Source of the DNA: Pseudomonas kielensis
GTDB lineage: Bacteria; Pseudomonadota; Gammaproteobacteria; Pseudomonadales; Pseudomonadaceae
DNA: 41,860 nucleotides
Assembly: GCF_014236655.1 (NCBI RefSeq)
Contig: NZ_JACMYG010000039.1
Location: forward strand, 1 to 41,860
Direction: 5' to 3'
Position numbers and translations under genes: made by a program. Numbering within the stretch: position 1 is the stretch's first letter; each line of letters begins with the position of its first letter. The notes beneath the pieces are model-generated. The model did not search any database. It had not been told where the DNA came from and saw only the letters and a program-made list of their open reading frames with translations. Positions 1 through 7,932 of this stretch are shown here, in pieces.

Positions 1-56
1 GGGAGGAGCGCGTTTATCCTCGGGCGATTCGGCTGAAATCGCCGAAGTACCCGATC

Positions 57-93
57 AAAAATAAAAATGCCAGTCAGCTTAACTGACTGGCAT
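57..93 (-). terminator. Rho-independent terminator of ssb
   Basis: An 11-bp perfect stem (67-77 with 83-93, 5-base loop) is followed on the minus strand by the T-rich run TTTTATTTTT. It lies about 55 bases past the ssb stop codon. A second 7-bp inverted repeat (23-29 with 37-43) lies further out and has no T-run; the gene beyond it is outside the window. Confidence 0.85.
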
Positions 94-147
94 TACCCTG
101 GACAGGGGCTTTTTGGCAGAAACCTTCAATCAGGTCTCAGGTGTTGC

Positions 148-675
148 TTAGAACGGAATATCGTCATCAAAGCTGTCGAAATCTGCAGCCGGTTGCGGTG
201 CAGCCTGTTGCTGTGGCGCTGGACGCGACTCACGCTGTGGCTGTTGCGACGGTGCCGGACGCGGTGCCTGCTGGCGTGGAGCGGCTTGCTGGTAGTTGTT
301 ACCACCGCCCTGGCCTTGCTGGTCGCCCTGTGGACGGCCGCCCAGCAGTTGCATGGTGCCTTGCATGTCGACCACGATTTCGGTGGTGTAACGCTTGATG
401 CCGTCTTTTTCCCACTCGCGGGTCTGCAGCTTGCCTTCGATGTAGACCTGCGAACCTTTACGCAGGTATTCGCCGGCGATCTCTGCAACCTTGCCGAACA
501 TCGATACACGGTGCCATTCGGTCTTTTCGACTTTCTGGCCAGTTTGCTTGTCGGTCCATTGTTCGCTGGTCGCCAGACTCAGGTTGGTCACGGCGTTACC
601 GTTAGGCAAGTAGCGAACTTCGGGATCCTGGCCGCAAGTGCCGACCAATATGACTTTGTTAACCCCACGGGCCAT
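148..675 (-). CDS. ssb: Single-stranded DNA-binding protein SSB
   Basis: SSB coats single-stranded DNA during replication, recombination and repair and recruits partner proteins through its acidic tail. The 175-residue protein has the OB-fold at about residues 1-110, with the DNA-stacking tryptophans at W40 and W54. A Gln/Pro/Gly-rich flexible linker follows at about 117-163, and the protein ends in the conserved tip DFDSFDDDIPF. The family's usual length is 165-180. The start is ATG, preceded by AGGAGAA. The stop codon of the MFS gene lies only 9 bases upstream, so ssb may be co-transcribed with it. This arrangement is normal in Pseudomonas. Confidence 0.98.
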   Translation of the reverse strand: MARGVNKVILVGTCGQDPEVRYLPNGNAVTNLSLATSEQWTDKQTGQKVEKTEWHRVSMFGKVAEIAGEYLRKGSQVYIEGKLQTREWEKDGIKRYTTEIVVDMQGTMQLLGGRPQGDQQGQGGGNNYQQAAPRQQAPRPAPSQQPQRESRPAPQQQAAPQPAADFDSFDDDIPF

Positions 676-684
676 AACGTTCTC

Positions 685-2082
685 CTAGGCTTCGCACGCT
701 GTCGGCGCCGGGTTGTTGACCAGGCGCTCGAGGGTGGTGCGATCCAATAGTTCGGTGTCCAATTTGATGTAAATGGCGGCTTCATCAGCCACCACGATGG
801 CATCGGTTACCCCAACGACGGCCAGCAGGCGCTCAACCAGACCGGCTTCGCGGATCGCTTCGGGCGATAACGGCAAGCGCAGGCTCGTCACATAGGGAGG
901 TTCGCGCATGGTAACAGCAAAGGCCAACCAGAGGGCAGCCAGACCTGCGCATCCGAGGAACACAACCGACAGACCGCCATGCTGGAACATCCAGCCACCC
1001 ATGATGCCGCCCAGTGCCGAACCGAGGAACTGGCTGGTGGAGTAAACCCCCATGGCCGTGCCCTTGCCGCCCGCCGGTGAAACCTTGCTGATCAACGACG
1101 GCAAGGAGGCTTCCAGCAGATTGAACGCGGTGAAGAACACCACCGTACCAATCACCAGGGCCCGCAAGCTGTCGCCGAACTGCCAGAAGAATAGCTCAGT
1201 GAGCATCAGCGTCGCGACGGCACCGAGTAAAACTCGTTTCATTTTGCGTTTCTTCTCGCCGTAGATAATGAACGGAATCATGGCGAAGAACGAAATCAGC
1301 AGCGCGGTCAGGTACACCCACCAATGTTGCTCCTTGGGCAGCCCGGCTTTTTCCACCAGCGCCAGCGGCAAGGCGACGAAGCTCGACATCAGCATCGCGT
1401 GCAACACAAAAATCCCCAGGTCCAGGCGCAGCAGGTCCGGGTGCTTGAGGGTCGGCAACAGGGCCTGGCGAGCGACCCCTGACTCACGGTGCTGCAAGGG
1501 CCCCGTGGAGCGCGGCACCATGAACATCACGATGACGATGCCCAGCAATGCCATGCCACCGGTCGCCAGGAACAGGCCGGACAGGCCGAAGGCGCGGGTC
1601 AGCAGTGGCCCGACCACCATGGCTACCGCGAACGACAGGCCGATGGTCATGCCGATCATGGCCATGGCCTTGGTGCGGTGCTGCTCGCGGGTCAGGTCGG
1701 ACAACAGGGCCATGACCGCCGCGGAAATCGCCCCGGCGCCCTGCAGGATACGCCCGGCGATCACGCCCCAGATCGAGTCGGCGTTGGCCGCCAGCACGCT
1801 GCCCAGGGCAAAGACGATCAAGCCCAGGTAAATCACCGGACGCCGCCCGATGCGGTCGGAAATGATCCCGAAGGGAATCTGGAACACGGCCTGGGTCAGG
1901 CCGTAGGCGCCGATCGCCAGGCCGATGAGGGCCGGGGTCGCGCCTGCCAGGTCCATGCCGTAGGTCGCCAGTACCGGCAACACCATGAACATGCCAAGCA
2001 TACGGAACGCGAACACCAGGGCCAGACCGCTCGCTGCGCGGGTCTCGCTACCACTCATGCGTTCGCTGTGGGGATCGTGCAT
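685..2082 (-). CDS. MFS transporter, YajR-like, with C-terminal YAM-type domain
   Basis: This is a 465-residue major facilitator superfamily protein of the inner membrane, predicted to be a proton-driven exporter; its substrate is unknown. The first 12 or so hydrophobic segments fill roughly residues 15-390. The MFS motif A-like loop GIISDRIGRRP follows the second segment. After the last membrane segment a soluble tail (about 395-465) contains PLSPEAIREAGLVERLLAVVGV and an alternating hydrophobic pattern (AIVVADEAAIYIKLD). This matches the ferredoxin-fold YAM domain of E. coli YajR, a protein of similar length (454). It sits between the divergent uvrA and the co-directional ssb. The family is clear; the substrate is not. 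Confidence 0.9.
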   Translation of the reverse strand: MHDPHSERMSGSETRAASGLALVFAFRMLGMFMVLPVLATYGMDLAGATPALIGLAIGAYGLTQAVFQIPFGIISDRIGRRPVIYLGLIVFALGSVLAANADSIWGVIAGRILQGAGAISAAVMALLSDLTREQHRTKAMAMIGMTIGLSFAVAMVVGPLLTRAFGLSGLFLATGGMALLGIVIVMFMVPRSTGPLQHRESGVARQALLPTLKHPDLLRLDLGIFVLHAMLMSSFVALPLALVEKAGLPKEQHWWVYLTALLISFFAMIPFIIYGEKKRKMKRVLLGAVATLMLTELFFWQFGDSLRALVIGTVVFFTAFNLLEASLPSLISKVSPAGGKGTAMGVYSTSQFLGSALGGIMGGWMFQHGGLSVVFLGCAGLAALWLAFAVTMREPPYVTSLRLPLSPEAIREAGLVERLLAVVGVTDAIVVADEAAIYIKLDTELLDRTTLERLVNNPAPTACEA

Positions 2083-2109
2083 GGAATTACCTCATGTGAA
2101 CCGGCGGCG

Positions 2110-2115
2110 ATTCTA
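2110..2115 (-). promoter_or_regulatory. Possible -10 element (TAGAAT) for MFS-ssb
   Basis: Reading the minus strand, TAGAAT lies about 28 bases upstream of the MFS start codon. This hexamer recurs as the -10 of several better promoters in this window. No good -35 hexamer is found at 16-18 bases, so the assignment is weak. Confidence 0.35.
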
Positions 2116-2194
2116 TCAGTCCCATCGGTTGACGGGGTATAGGGCGACGCTTTGCCGCGCACGGATGACAGAGTCTTCATGTAGGGCAACGTTG

Positions 2195-2214
2195 TGCACA
2201 TTTGATAGTGTGCA
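2195..2214. promoter_or_regulatory. Perfect inverted repeat TGCACA-N8-TGTGCA between MFS gene and uvrA
   Basis: Six-base arms (2195-2200 and 2209-2214) are exact reverse complements separated by 8 bases. That geometry suits a dimeric helix-turn-helix repressor. The repeat ends 20 bases before a TATACT hexamer (2234-2239) that could be the uvrA -10, so it would overlap the uvrA -35 region. It does not match the LexA box core CTGT-N8-ACAG. The binding protein is unknown. Confidence 0.4.
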
Positions 2215-2233
2215 TCCATCCAGTATTTGGCCT

Positions 2234-2239
2234 TATACT
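2234..2239 (+). promoter_or_regulatory. Possible uvrA -10 element (TATACT)
   Basis: TATACT lies 31 bases upstream of the TTG start of uvrA. The -35 position (2211-2216) reads TGCATC, a poor match, so this promoter may be weak or activator-dependent. The downstream arm of the 2195-2214 inverted repeat overlaps this -35 position. Confidence 0.35.
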
Positions 2240-2270
2240 CCTACGTTTACGCCCGCCGAGCGAGGCCACC

Positions 2271-5105
2271 TTGGACAAGATCCTGATTCGTGGGGCTCGA
2301 ACCCACAACCTGAAGAATATCGACCTGACCCTGCCACGGGACAAACTGATCGTCATCACCGGCTTGTCCGGGTCCGGCAAGTCGTCCCTGGCCTTTGACA
2401 CCTTGTATGCCGAAGGTCAGCGGCGTTATGTCGAGTCGCTGTCGGCTTACGCCCGGCAGTTCCTGTCGATGATGGAAAAGCCTGACGTCGACACCATTGA
2501 AGGCTTGTCGCCAGCCATCTCCATCGAGCAGAAGTCGACCTCCCACAACCCGCGCTCGACGGTCGGCACCATTACCGAAATCTACGACTACCTGCGCCTG
2601 CTTTACGCCCGCGTGGGTATTCCGCGCTGCCCCGATCATGACATCCCCCTGGAAGCCCAGACCGTCAGCCAGATGGTCGACCTGGTGCTGGCCCAGCCCG
2701 AAGGCAGCAAGCTGATGCTGCTGGCCCCGGTGATTCGTGAGCGCAAGGGCGAACACCTGTCGGTCTTCGAAGAACTGCGGGCCCAGGGCTTCGTCCGTGC
2801 CCGGGTCAACGGCAAGCTGTGCGAGTTGGATGAGCTGCCGAAACTGGATAAACAGAAGAAGCACTCGATCGATGTGGTGGTCGACCGCTTCAAGGTTCGC
2901 GAAGACCTGCAGCAGCGCCTGGCCGAGTCGTTCGAGACCGCCTTGAAGCTGGCCGATGGCATCGCGCTGGTCGCACCGATGGACGATGAGCCGGGTGAGG
3001 AGATGATCTTCTCCGCACGCTTTGCCTGCCCGATCTGCGGCCACGCCATCAGCGAGCTGGAACCCAAGCTGTTCTCCTTCAACAACCCGGCAGGCGCTTG
3101 CCCGACCTGCGACGGCCTGGGGGTCAAACAGTTCTTTGACATCAAGCGCCTGGTCAACGGCGAGTTGACCCTGGCCGAGGGTGCAATTCGCGGCTGGGAC
3201 CGACGCAACGTCTATTACTTCCAGATGCTCGGCTCCCTGGCCGCCCATTACGGGTTCAGCCTGGAAGTGCCGTTCAACCAGCTGCCGGCCGATCAGCAGA
3301 AGGTCATCCTGCACGGCAGCGGCAGCCAGAACGTCGATTTCAAATACCTCAACGACCGGGGCGACATCGTCAAGCGCTCGCACCCGTTCGAAGGCATCGT
3401 GCCGAACCTCGATCGCCGCTACCGCGAAACCGAATCCGCGTCGGTGCGCGAAGAGCTGGCCAAGTTCCTCAGCACCCAGCCCTGCCCGGATTGCCGGGGC
3501 ACCCGCCTGCGCCGTGAAGCACGGCACGTGTGGGTCGGCGAGAAAACCCTGCCGGCGGTGACCAACCTGCCGATCGGCGATGCTTGCGAGTACTTCGGCA
3601 CCCTGAAATTGACGGGGCGGCGCGGCGAAATCGCCGACAAGATCCTCAAGGAAATCCGCGAACGCCTGCAGTTCCTGGTTAACGTCGGCCTCGACTATCT
3701 GTCCCTGGACCGCAGTGCCGACACCCTGTCCGGCGGTGAGGCGCAGCGCATTCGCCTGGCCAGCCAGATCGGTGCCGGCCTGGTAGGCGTGCTGTACATC
3801 CTCGACGAGCCGTCCATCGGCCTGCACCAGCGGGACAACGATCGACTGCTGGGCACCCTCAAGCATTTGCGCGACATCGGTAACACGGTGATCGTGGTCG
3901 AGCATGACGAGGATGCCATTCGCCTGGCCGACTACGTAGTGGACATCGGCCCTGGTGCCGGCGTGCACGGCGGGCATATCGTCGCTGAAGGCACACCGGC
4001 CGAGGTCATGGCCCACCCGGACTCGCTGACCGGCAAATACCTGTCGGGCCGGGTGAAGATCGCCGTGCCCGCCAAACGCACGCCACGCAACAAGAAGCTG
4101 GCACTGCACCTGAAGGGCGCCCGGGGCAACAACTTGCGCAATGTCGACCTGGAGATCCCCCTGGGCCTGCTGACCTGCGTGACCGGCGTGTCGGGTTCGG
4201 GCAAGTCGACGCTGATCAACAACACCCTGTTCCCCCTGAGCGCCACCGCGCTGAATGGCGCGACGACCCTGGAGGCCGCAGCCCACGACAGCATCAAGGG
4301 CCTTGAGCTGCTGGACAAGGTGGTTGATATCGACCAAAGCCCGATCGGCCGTACGCCGCGCTCCAACCCAGCGACCTATACCGGGCTGTTCACGCCGATT
4401 CGTGAGTTGTTCGCTGGCGTACCGGAGTCGCGCTCGCGGGGCTATGGTCCGGGTCGTTTCTCGTTCAACGTCAAGGGTGGGCGCTGTGAAGCCTGCCAGG
4501 GCGACGGCCTGATCAAGGTGGAGATGCACTTCTTGCCGGACATCTATGTCCCGTGCGACGTGTGCAAGAGCAAGCGCTACAACCGCGAAACCCTGGAGAT
4601 CAAGTACAAGGGCAAGAGCATCCACGAAACCCTGGAAATGACCATCGAGGAAGCCCGGGTGTTCTTCGACGCGGTGCCGGCCCTGGCGCGCAAGCTGCAG
4701 ACGCTGATGGATGTCGGCCTGTCATACATCAAGCTGGGGCAATCGGCGACCACCCTGTCGGGCGGTGAAGCACAGCGGGTCAAGTTGTCCCGCGAGCTGT
4801 CCAAGCGTGATACCGGCAAGACCCTGTATATCCTCGATGAGCCGACCACCGGCCTGCACTTCGCGGACATCCAGCAATTGCTCGACGTGTTGCACCGCCT
4901 GCGCGACCACGGCAACACCGTGGTGGTGATCGAGCACAACCTGGACGTGATCAAGACCGCCGACTGGCTGGTGGACCTGGGGCCGGAAGGCGGCTCCAAG
5001 GGCGGCCAGATCATCGCCGTGGGTACGCCTGAGGAAGTGGCCGAGATGAAGCAGTCTCATACCGGCTTCTACCTCAAACCACTGCTGGAGCGCGACCGGG
5101 CCTGA
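2271..5105 (+). CDS. uvrA: Excinuclease ABC subunit A (UvrA)
   Basis: UvrA is the damage-sensing ATPase of nucleotide excision repair; as a dimer it loads UvrB at lesions. The chosen start is TTG at 2271, giving MDKILIRGARTHNLKN and 944 residues, the usual length in Pseudomonas. An ATG 69 bases upstream would add 23 non-conserved residues. GAGCGAGG lies just upstream as the ribosome site. The first Walker A is GLSGSGKS (31-38) and the second GVSGSGKST (about 639-647). The zinc modules are CPIC...CPTC (from about 253) and CEAC...CDVC (from about 739). Both ABC signature motifs (LSGGEAQR) and both ILDEP Walker B motifs are present. The gene is alone in its orientation here. I saw no LexA box upstream. 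Confidence 0.98.
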   Translation: MDKILIRGARTHNLKNIDLTLPRDKLIVITGLSGSGKSSLAFDTLYAEGQRRYVESLSAYARQFLSMMEKPDVDTIEGLSPAISIEQKSTSHNPRSTVGTITEIYDYLRLLYARVGIPRCPDHDIPLEAQTVSQMVDLVLAQPEGSKLMLLAPVIRERKGEHLSVFEELRAQGFVRARVNGKLCELDELPKLDKQKKHSIDVVVDRFKVREDLQQRLAESFETALKLADGIALVAPMDDEPGEEMIFSARFACPICGHAISELEPKLFSFNNPAGACPTCDGLGVKQFFDIKRLVNGELTLAEGAIRGWDRRNVYYFQMLGSLAAHYGFSLEVPFNQLPADQQKVILHGSGSQNVDFKYLNDRGDIVKRSHPFEGIVPNLDRRYRETESASVREELAKFLSTQPCPDCRGTRLRREARHVWVGEKTLPAVTNLPIGDACEYFGTLKLTGRRGEIADKILKEIRERLQFLVNVGLDYLSLDRSADTLSGGEAQRIRLASQIGAGLVGVLYILDEPSIGLHQRDNDRLLGTLKHLRDIGNTVIVVEHDEDAIRLADYVVDIGPGAGVHGGHIVAEGTPAEVMAHPDSLTGKYLSGRVKIAVPAKRTPRNKKLALHLKGARGNNLRNVDLEIPLGLLTCVTGVSGSGKSTLINNTLFPLSATALNGATTLEAAAHDSIKGLELLDKVVDIDQSPIGRTPRSNPATYTGLFTPIRELFAGVPESRSRGYGPGRFSFNVKGGRCEACQGDGLIKVEMHFLPDIYVPCDVCKSKRYNRETLEIKYKGKSIHETLEMTIEEARVFFDAVPALARKLQTLMDVGLSYIKLGQSATTLSGGEAQRVKLSRELSKRDTGKTLYILDEPTTGLHFADIQQLLDVLHRLRDHGNTVVVIEHNLDVIKTADWLVDLGPEGGSKGGQIIAVGTPEEVAEMKQSHTGFYLKPLLERDRA

Positions 5106-5117
5106 TGCCGGCACATG

Positions 5118-5157
5118 AAAAAGCCCCTGTCACGTTATCGGTGACAGGGGCTTTTTT
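5118..5157. terminator. Bidirectional terminator between uvrA and bfr
   Basis: An 11-bp perfect stem (5123-5133 with 5141-5151, 7-base loop) is flanked by AAAAA on the left and TTTTTT on the right. It can therefore stop transcription from uvrA on the plus strand and from bfr on the minus strand. It lies 12 bases after the uvrA stop. Confidence 0.9.
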
Positions 5158-5208
5158 ATACTTCTGAACAATCCCCCCGCCGAAGGCTGGGATCTTTTCA
5201 CTGCAAAA

Positions 5209-5673
5209 TCAAAACTGCGACTGCAGGTAGTTTTCCAGACCGATCAGTTTGATCAGGCCCAACTGCTTTTCCAGCCAGTAGGTGTGATCTTCTTCGGTAT
5301 CGGCCAACTGGATGCGCAGCATGTCGCGACTGATGTAGTCCTTGTGCCGCTCACACAGTTCAATGCCCTTGCACAGCGCGGCGCGCACCTTGTATTCCAG
5401 GCGCAGGTCAGCGGCCAGCATGTCCGGCACGGTAGTCCCGACGTCGAGGTCGTCCGGACGCATGCGCGGCGTGCCTTCCAGCATCAGGATCCGGCGCATC
5501 AGCGCATCGGCGTGCCCGGCTTCTTCTTCCATCTCGTGATTGATGCGCTCGTAGAGCTCGGTGAAGCCCCAGTCCTCATACATCCGCGAATGGATGAAAT
5601 ATTGATCACGCGCTGCCAGTTCGCCCGTGAGCAACGTGTTGAGGTAATCGATTACGTCCGGGTGACCTTGCAT
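5209..5673 (-). CDS. bfr: Bacterioferritin-type ferritin (BfrA/FtnA class, lacks heme-ligand Met52)
   Basis: This is a 154-residue ferritin-like iron store, a four-helix bundle that forms a 24-subunit shell. The start is ATG at 5673 (MQGHPDVIDYLN); a longer ORF begins 14 codons upstream but those residues are not family-like. Ferroxidase ligands are visible as E18, E51, H54, E93, E127 and H130. The position of the heme-ligating methionine of classical bacterioferritin (M52 in E. coli Bfr, E51-M52-K53-H54) is alanine here (E51-A52-G53-H54). That fits the Pseudomonas protein first called BfrA and later treated as a bacterial ferritin (FtnA). It lies between uvrA and katA as in P. aeruginosa, consistent with a link between iron storage and catalase. 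Confidence 0.95.
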   Translation of the reverse strand: MQGHPDVIDYLNTLLTGELAARDQYFIHSRMYEDWGFTELYERINHEMEEEAGHADALMRRILMLEGTPRMRPDDLDVGTTVPDMLAADLRLEYKVRAALCKGIELCERHKDYISRDMLRIQLADTEEDHTYWLEKQLGLIKLIGLENYLQSQF

Positions 5674-5786
5674 CGCCCTACATCTCCCTGCTTGAAAGTC
5701 TGTAGTTTGAACCAAGCCGACCGTTCGGTCACTCGATTCGCGAGATAAAAGCGAAGATATTCTGAGAAAAGTAGTTTAAATAACGC

Positions 5787-5810
5787 AAAAACCGCCCAAT
5801 TGAGGGCGGT
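5787..5810 (-). terminator. Rho-independent terminator of katA
   Basis: A 7-bp stem (5791-5797 with 5804-5810) is followed on the minus strand by TTTT. It begins 13 bases after the katA stop codon. Confidence 0.8.
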
Positions 5811-5822
5811 TCTGCTTCTCGT

Positions 5823-7277
5823 TTAGACTTCGTTAAGCTGTACACCCAACGCCGTTGCGACTGCTTCTCCGTACGCCGGATCGGCCTTGAAGAAATGCTG
5901 CAGTTGACGGTCGACCACGTCAGCGGAAACTCCGGTCATGGCGCCAGCAATGTTGCTGACCAACAGGGCTTTCTGCTCAGCGCTCATCAAGCGAAACAGT
6001 GCACCGGCATGGCTGTAGTAGTCGGTATCTTCGCGATGATCGTAACGATCAGCCGCCCCACTCAACGCCAATGGCGGCTCAGCAAACTGCGGTGCCTGCT
6101 TGGGCGACTGCGGGAAGCTGTTCGGTTCGTAGTTGGGTGCTGCGCCGCCGTTGCTGCCAAACGCCATGGACCCGTCGCGCTGATAGCTGTTGACCGGGCT
6201 GCGGGGTGCGTTCACCGGCAGTTGCTGGTGATTGGTGCCCACACGGTAGCGGTGCGCATCGGCATAGGCAAAGACCCGGCCTTGCAGCATGCGGTCCGGC
6301 GACAGGCCGACGCCCGGAACCATGTTGCTCGGGCCAAACGCAGCCTGCTCGACTTCGGCGAAGTAGTTCAGCGGGTTACGGTTGAGTTCCAGTTCGCCGA
6401 CTTCAATCAACGGAAACTCTTTCTGCGACCAGGTCTTGGTCACGTCGAAGGGGTTCTCGTAATGCGCCGCTGCCTGGGCTTCGCTCATGATCTGGATGCA
6501 CACGCGCCATTTCGGGAAATCACCGCGCTCGATGGCGCCGAAGAGGTCGCGCTGGGCGTAGTCCGGGTCAGTCCCTGCCAGACGCGCAGCTTCGGCCGGC
6601 GCCAGGTTCTTGATGCCCTGCAGGGTCTTGTAGTGCCACTTCACCCAATGCCGCTCGCCGCTGGCGTTGATCAGGCTGTAGGTGTGGCTACCAAAGCCGT
6701 GCATGTGACGGTAGCCGTCCGGAATGCCCCGGTCGGAGAATAGGATAGTGACCTGGTGCAGCGCCTCAGGGGAGTGCGACCAGAAATCCCACATCATCTG
6801 CGCGCTTTTCAGATTGCTTTGCGGCAGGCGTTTTTGGGTGTGGATGAAATCCGGAAACTTGAGCGGGTCACGAATGAAGAACACCGGGGTGTTGTTGCCG
6901 ACGATGTCCCAGTTGCCTTCTTCGGTGTAGAACTTCAAAGCGAAACCACGAGGATCGCGTTCGGTGTCCGCCGAGCCGCGTTCTCCACCGACAGTGGAGA
7001 ACCGCAGGAAGGTCGGGGTTTGCTTGCCGACGGCCGCAAACAGCTTGGCGCTGGTGTACTGGGTGATGTCGCGGGTGACGGTGAAGGTGCCGTAGGCGCC
7101 TGAGCCTTTGGCGTGCACACGGCGCTCAGGGATGTTTTCGCGGTTGAAGTGGGCCAGCTTCTCGATCAGGTGAAAATCGTCGAGCAATAGCGGGCCACGT
7201 GGGCCGGCGGAACGGGAATTCTGGTTATCTGCAACGGGAGCGCCACTGGCGGTAGTCAGCGTTTTATTCTGGCTCAT
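5823..7277 (-). CDS. katA: Heme catalase KatA (monofunctional, small-subunit)
   Basis: KatA converts hydrogen peroxide to water and oxygen in the cytoplasm. The 484-residue protein is the size of small-subunit clade catalases. The catalytic His is H55 in ERRVHAKGSGAYG, the distal Asn is in WDIVGNNTPVFF, and the proximal heme Tyr is in RVFAYADAHRYRVG. The start is ATG at 7277 (MSQNKT) with AGAGGAAG about 8 bases upstream; an in-frame TTG two codons earlier is less likely. bfr lies downstream behind a terminator, so the two are separate units. A perfect ANR/FNR-type box lies about 90 bases upstream. Confidence 0.97.
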   Translation of the reverse strand: MSQNKTLTTASGAPVADNQNSRSAGPRGPLLLDDFHLIEKLAHFNRENIPERRVHAKGSGAYGTFTVTRDITQYTSAKLFAAVGKQTPTFLRFSTVGGERGSADTERDPRGFALKFYTEEGNWDIVGNNTPVFFIRDPLKFPDFIHTQKRLPQSNLKSAQMMWDFWSHSPEALHQVTILFSDRGIPDGYRHMHGFGSHTYSLINASGERHWVKWHYKTLQGIKNLAPAEAARLAGTDPDYAQRDLFGAIERGDFPKWRVCIQIMSEAQAAAHYENPFDVTKTWSQKEFPLIEVGELELNRNPLNYFAEVEQAAFGPSNMVPGVGLSPDRMLQGRVFAYADAHRYRVGTNHQQLPVNAPRSPVNSYQRDGSMAFGSNGGAAPNYEPNSFPQSPKQAPQFAEPPLALSGAADRYDHREDTDYYSHAGALFRLMSAEQKALLVSNIAGAMTGVSADVVDRQLQHFFKADPAYGEAVATALGVQLNEV

Positions 7278-7367
7278 GCACAATCTTCCTCTTCAGTCTT
7301 GGAAACTGCCGGCTAATCGGCTGAGAGGGAGTATTGACCAGGAACATGACACCATCAAATTTATTAA

Positions 7368-7381
7368 TTGATCAGCATCAA
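7368..7381 (-). promoter_or_regulatory. ANR/FNR-type box upstream of katA (TTGATCAGCATCAA)
   Basis: The 14-base sequence matches the FNR/ANR consensus TTGAT-N4-ATCAA at every defined position and is palindromic, extending to ATTGAT-N4-ATCAAT (7367-7382). Its centre is about 97 bases upstream of the katA start codon. ANR control of katA has been proposed in P. aeruginosa. The -10 element is not obvious (TCATGT at 7344-7349 or AATACT at 7330-7335). The site lies in the 226-base katA-rplQ gap, which otherwise holds the rplQ terminator. Confidence 0.7.
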
Positions 7382-7456
7382 TAGAAATTAACTAATTGAA
7401 AGCAGCGCTGGATAGACAGGAACAACACCATCCGTCGGCGGCATTTTTGAACGCAC

Positions 7457-7483
7457 ACAAAAAACCGGGCACTAGGCCCGGTT
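7457..7483 (-). terminator. Rho-independent terminator of the alpha operon (after rplQ)
   Basis: An 8-bp stem (7463-7470 with 7476-7483, 5-base loop) is followed on the minus strand by TTTTTTGTGTG. It begins 20 bases after the rplQ stop and closes the long ribosomal cluster. Confidence 0.9.
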
Positions 7484-7503
7484 CTTCGTTTCAGACTGAC
7501 GTC

Positions 7504-7890
7504 TTACTCAGCGGATACTGCTTCACCGCCGGTAGCACGATCAACCAACTCGACGTACGCCATAGGCGCGTTGTCGCCAGCGCGGAAACCGCACTTGAGG
7601 ATGCGCAGGTAGCCACCCTCACGGGTAGCGTAACGCTTGCCCAGGTCGTTGAAGAGCTTACCAACGATAGCTTTCGAACGAGTACGGTCGAAAGCCAGAC
7701 GGCGGTTAGCCAGGCTGTCTGTCTTGGCCAAAGTGATCAGCGGCTCAGCAACGCGACGCAGTTCTTTGGCTTTTGGCAGTGTAGTTTTGATCAGCTCGTG
7801 CTCGAACAGCGACACCGCCATGTTTTGAAACATGGCCTTGCGGTGCGAGCTGGTGCGGCTCAGGTGACGACCACTTTTACGATGACGCAT
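7504..7890 (-). CDS. rplQ: 50S ribosomal protein L17
   Basis: L17 sits on the large subunit near the peptide exit tunnel. It has 128 residues (E. coli 127), the conserved basic start MRHRKSGRHLSRTSSHRKAM and the TTLPKAKELRRVAEPLITLAK segment. It is the last gene of the alpha group rpsM-rpsK-rpsD-rpoA-rplQ, 42 bases after rpoA, and is followed by a strong terminator. Confidence 0.98.
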   Translation of the reverse strand: MRHRKSGRHLSRTSSHRKAMFQNMAVSLFEHELIKTTLPKAKELRRVAEPLITLAKTDSLANRRLAFDRTRSKAIVGKLFNDLGKRYATREGGYLRILKCGFRAGDNAPMAYVELVDRATGGEAVSAE

Positions 7891-7932
7891 GGTTCATTCC
7901 TTACCAAACACAACGTTCGGTGATTACGACGA

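Noticed and set aside
96..115. Plus-strand terminator next to the ssb terminator (CCCT/AGGG then T5)
   Set aside because: The stem is only 4 bp and there is no plus-strand gene to terminate within the window.
2083..2270. LexA (SOS) box for uvrA and ssb
   Set aside because: I looked for CTGT-N8-ACAG in the divergent region and found no acceptable match, although E. coli has one between uvrA and ssb.
2247..4625. 792-codon minus-strand frame inside uvrA
   Set aside because: It is the antisense shadow of uvrA; the real gene has all UvrA motifs on the plus strand.
7359..7400. OxyR site upstream of katA
   Set aside because: One ATAG-N7-CTAA half resembles the motif, but the partner half at the expected spacing does not match.
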